Source: Clostridia bacterium (GTDB lineage Bacteria > Bacillota > Thermoanaerobacteria > Thermoanaerobacterales > Thermoanaerobacteraceae). From it: a stretch of 64,000 nt of DNA. The notes below the pieces were generated by a model that worked only from the letters and a program-made list of their open reading frames with translations, was not told the origin of the DNA and ran no database searches. The stretch spans positions 186,001-250,000 of the forward strand of contig DULG01000019.1 of NCBI GenBank assembly GCA_012840485.1, written 5' to 3'. The position numbers and the translations under genes were made by a program. How positions within the stretch are numbered: position 1 is the first letter of the stretch; each line of letters begins with the position of its first letter. Below, in pieces: positions 61,847-64,000 of the stretch.

Positions 61847-64000
61847 TTTCCTTTTCCCTTCTTTTTTTAACTAAAAAACTTGCCACTTGATTTCCTTTTG
61901 TACCTCTTCCAAATCCTGCATCAAAGCCAACACTTTTAGCAAGGTCGTTTGTAATTTGCGTACCTCCACCTACTAAAATTACCTTATCCCTTATTCCCTT
62001 TTCTACACAGAGGTCGTGAATTTTTTTCATATTTTTTATATGGACATCATCATGGGTTATTATAGTGCTAACTAAAATAGCATCAGCATTTTCCTCTATA
62101 GCTGCATCAACTAACTTTTCTACAGGGCAAGAAGTACCAAGGTAAGTAAATTTTATGCCATATTTTTCAATTCCGCCGTGTTTTATATCCAAAATCTCTC
62201 TTAAGCCCACAGAATGTTCATCATTTCCTACAGTTGCAGCAACCACCTTCATAGGCTTTCTCTTAACATCTTCTTCTATTTCCTCATCTGAAAGTATTTC
62301 CTCTTGCGGCGGTATTTCTAATTCATTTTTGTCAATAGAAAATTGAACACGCCCTCTTACTTCCACGTACGTTCCCTCTGCAGGATGCATTGGAAGTTTA
62401 CCTAAAACGACTACCTCAGTAAGCCCCAGCTTTTCTGCGTATTTAATAGCAGCATATTCGGCAGTCCTCTCATCTACGGGCAAGAATAAATTCATACTTA
62501 TTATGCCATCTCCTGCCCATTCAACTTCTGGCTTTATTTTATCTCCTTTTCTATACTCCACAGTTTCTTTTAGCCTATTTTCTACATTATCAGCCTCATC
62601 CAATTCATCTATATATTGAATTTTTTCATGTTTACACAAGGTACAGCCATCTATCAAATCGCAAGGCTTATTAATTCCTTCTGGAAGATTATTGTATCCA
62701 AAATGGGAACATACAGGTGCCATGTAGTCTTTATCTCTCTTATAGACAGTTCCCGCACCAATGCCACCATTTATAGTCCTTACTATGCCATCTCCATTTC
62801 TCTCTGGATAATAGCCTGAATCCACAAAGAAACCTGCTTCTACTGCTTTGAAATACCCTCCAACTTCTAAAATTTCCTCCATAAAGAGAATAGCTCTCAT
62901 CTTTAATTCTCTGACTTTTTTCCCTAACTCTCCGTCAAAATTGAGTTTTACCATCTCTTTTAGACCGTCCATACCTATAAGGGCTTGTTTAGCAGTGTTT
63001 ATCGCGTTGATATTGTTGTAATGCCATGGAACATTTCTTCCTTCATCAGGAGTAATAGTACTTTGTATATCGGCCGAAGTCAATCGAGATATTAAAAGGT
63101 TAAGCACATGTGTTACAGTTGCTTCTCTCATATCGTGTTCAATATACTTTGTGTTCATCTGGGCCCTCATTTTATAATCTTTAAAAAGCTGCCTCAAAGC
63201 TACTGCATAAGGCAAATCCAAACGTATGGAAGGAGTTGGTGGAGCATTTGGTGGCACTGTAGATAAGGCTATGTTTTCTGGTTTCATGCCTATTTTTCTT
63301 GAATAAAGTGTATTTATAGCATGTTGCACTAAAAGTTCAGGCATAACTTTCCATCCATATTTTGCTGTTGCATTAGCATTGTGAGCTCCATCAATTTGAA
63401 GTATATTAGCATCTGCCATTATCTTCTTAGCAACTGCTGCATCTACAAAAGACCTTACCATGTTTATATTTCTATAAAGGACATTGTACTGAGGATCTTG
63501 ATGGGCACCATTTACCCCTTCTTCAGCGAACATAACAGCTACTTCAGGACCAGCTATTCCACTTACATAAGAGTGAAAGTTTATAGACCTACCGACCTCA
63601 TCTTCAATTGAATCCAATGCTTTTCTCGTCGCTCTTATTTGTTTTCTCGAAATAGGAACTCCTCCTACACCTTCAGGTGTTCCTTCAATGAGTCCATCAA
63701 AATGGCTTTGTCCTAATGTTCTAATAACCATTATGTGGTCTGCTCCATGCCATGCTGCCATTCTCATGCGCCTTATATCATCTTCAAACCTTCCTGAAGC
63801 TATTTCTGTGGTTATCACACAATCTGGCTGAGGGTCAATGTTTCCAAAGTGTTTTGCAGCAGGTAAAGGAATACCGTTTTTAAGTGGTTTTGAAACCTGA
63901 TAATACTCAAAATCGCCAATTTTGTGTTTACCTACATCCTCTCTCCAGTGCCATCCTCTTCTCCTAGGCACATATTTGTCCAAATCCTTTAAAATTTCTT
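61830..64000 (-). CDS. oraE: D-ornithine 4,5-aminomutase subunit E (5' end outside the window)
   Basis: A B12- and PLP-dependent mutase subunit, about 722 codons visible. The N-terminal TIM-barrel part begins KYVPRRRGWHWRED. The C-terminal Rossmann-type cobalamin domain has the base-off motif NDEHSVGLREI with the cobalt-ligating His, and ends GFGRGTKGNQVASF. It moves the terminal amino group of D-ornithine to C4 in ornithine fermentation. The frame is open to the window edge (EILKDLDKYVP), so the ORF-track TTG at 63983 is not the true start. oraS is expected just beyond. Confidence 0.92.
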   Translation of the reverse strand, partial: EILKDLDKYVPRRRGWHWREDVGKHKIGDFEYYQVSKPLKNGIPLPAAKHFGNIDPQPDCVITTEIASGRFEDDIRRMRMAAWHGADHIMVIRTLGQSHFDGLIEGTPEGVGGVPISRKQIRATRKALDSIEDEVGRSINFHSYVSGIAGPEVAVMFAEEGVNGAHQDPQYNVLYRNINMVRSFVDAAVAKKIMADANILQIDGAHNANATAKYGWKVMPELLVQHAINTLYSRKIGMKPENIALSTVPPNAPPTPSIRLDLPYAVALRQLFKDYKMRAQMNTKYIEHDMREATVTHVLNLLISRLTSADIQSTITPDEGRNVPWHYNNINAINTAKQALIGMDGLKEMVKLNFDGELGKKVRELKMRAILFMEEILEVGGYFKAVEAGFFVDSGYYPERNGDGIVRTINGGIGAGTVYKRDKDYMAPVCSHFGYNNLPEGINKPCDLIDGCTLCKHEKIQYIDELDEADNVENRLKETVEYRKGDKIKPEVEWAGDGIISMNLFLPVDERTAEYAAIKYAEKLGLTEVVVLGKLPMHPAEGTYVEVRGRVQFSIDKNELEIPPQEEILSDEEIEEDVKRKPMKVVAATVGNDEHSVGLREILDIKHGGIEKYGIKFTYLGTSCPVEKLVDAAIEENADAILVSTIITHDDVHIKNMKKIHDLCVEKGIRDKVILVGGGTQITNDLAKSVGFDAGFGRGTKGNQVASFLVKKRREKENEENN

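Noticed and set aside
61830-63983. TTG at 63983 as the oraE start
   Set aside because: The frame stays open to the window edge with residues that fit the OraE N-terminus, so the gene is truncated by the window rather than starting there.
1-64000. CRISPR arrays, tRNA or rRNA genes, complete insertion sequences
   Set aside because: No regularly spaced direct repeats, no cloverleaf-like segments, no rRNA sequence and no transposase-like frames were seen on either strand.

Overview
The window is AT-rich and behaves like a piece of chromosome from a thermophilic, anaerobic, spore-forming Firmicute, most likely Thermoanaerobacter or Caldanaerobacter. The evidence is a complete set of stage-specific sporulation genes (spo0A, spoIVB, the eight-gene spoIIIA operon, an uninterrupted sigK), a Gram-positive type IV pilus operon, an OLE RNA, and an ornithine-fermentation cluster. 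Apart from a possible gene end at bases 1-110, every gene I accept lies on the minus strand, so transcription runs from high to low coordinates over about 64 kb. I see no tRNA, rRNA, CRISPR array or intact insertion sequence.

Layout in order of transcription, from the right end. (a) 64000-59422: oraE (cut by the window edge), a mutase-reactivating ATPase and ornithine racemase. A palindromic repeat element of about 390 bp follows. (b) 58975-43679: housekeeping and stress genes: VOC protein, an IscR/CymR-like Rrf2 regulator, mnmA, a 53-aa membrane-associated protein absent from the ORF track, an AI-2E permease, alaS, ireB, ruvX, DUF1292, fur, rnj, ylbF, queT, mltG, trmR, a U32 peptidase and a pbpI-like penicillin-binding protein. 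(c) 43609-39753: sigK, iadA in a gene-poor pocket, yqeG and aroE. (d) 39776-29844: a type IV pilus operon (pilB, pilT, pilC, pilin, pilD, minor pilins, comFB, pilM, pilN, pilO) behind a sigma-H-type promoter and a class II c-di-GMP riboswitch. (e) 29828-17350: aroK, a TIM-barrel protein, proBA, aroQ, pepQ-like, efp, a CD1247-like protein, spoIIIAA-AH, asp23, nusB. (f) 17360-14244: folD, xseAB, ispA. (g) 14115-12901: OLE RNA and its membrane partner gene oapA. (h) 12891-96: dxs, tlyA, nadK, argR, recN, spoIVB, spo0A, steA-steB, two envelope glycan genes and a DUF3866 gene.

The two strongest regulatory discoveries are non-coding. First, the roughly 610-nt GC-rich transcript between ispA and oapA closes with a perfect 14-bp terminal stem and sits in the diagnostic OLE context. 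Second, the pilus operon carries a class II c-di-GMP aptamer whose sigma-H-type promoter overlaps the aroE stop codon. The same promoter architecture, with an identical 11-nt spacer, precedes spo0A, which suggests that the sporulation decision and pilus synthesis share a transition-state sigma factor. A ComFB gene in the same operon may add a protein-level nucleotide sensor. All functional calls are from reading the sequence; none was confirmed by a database search.
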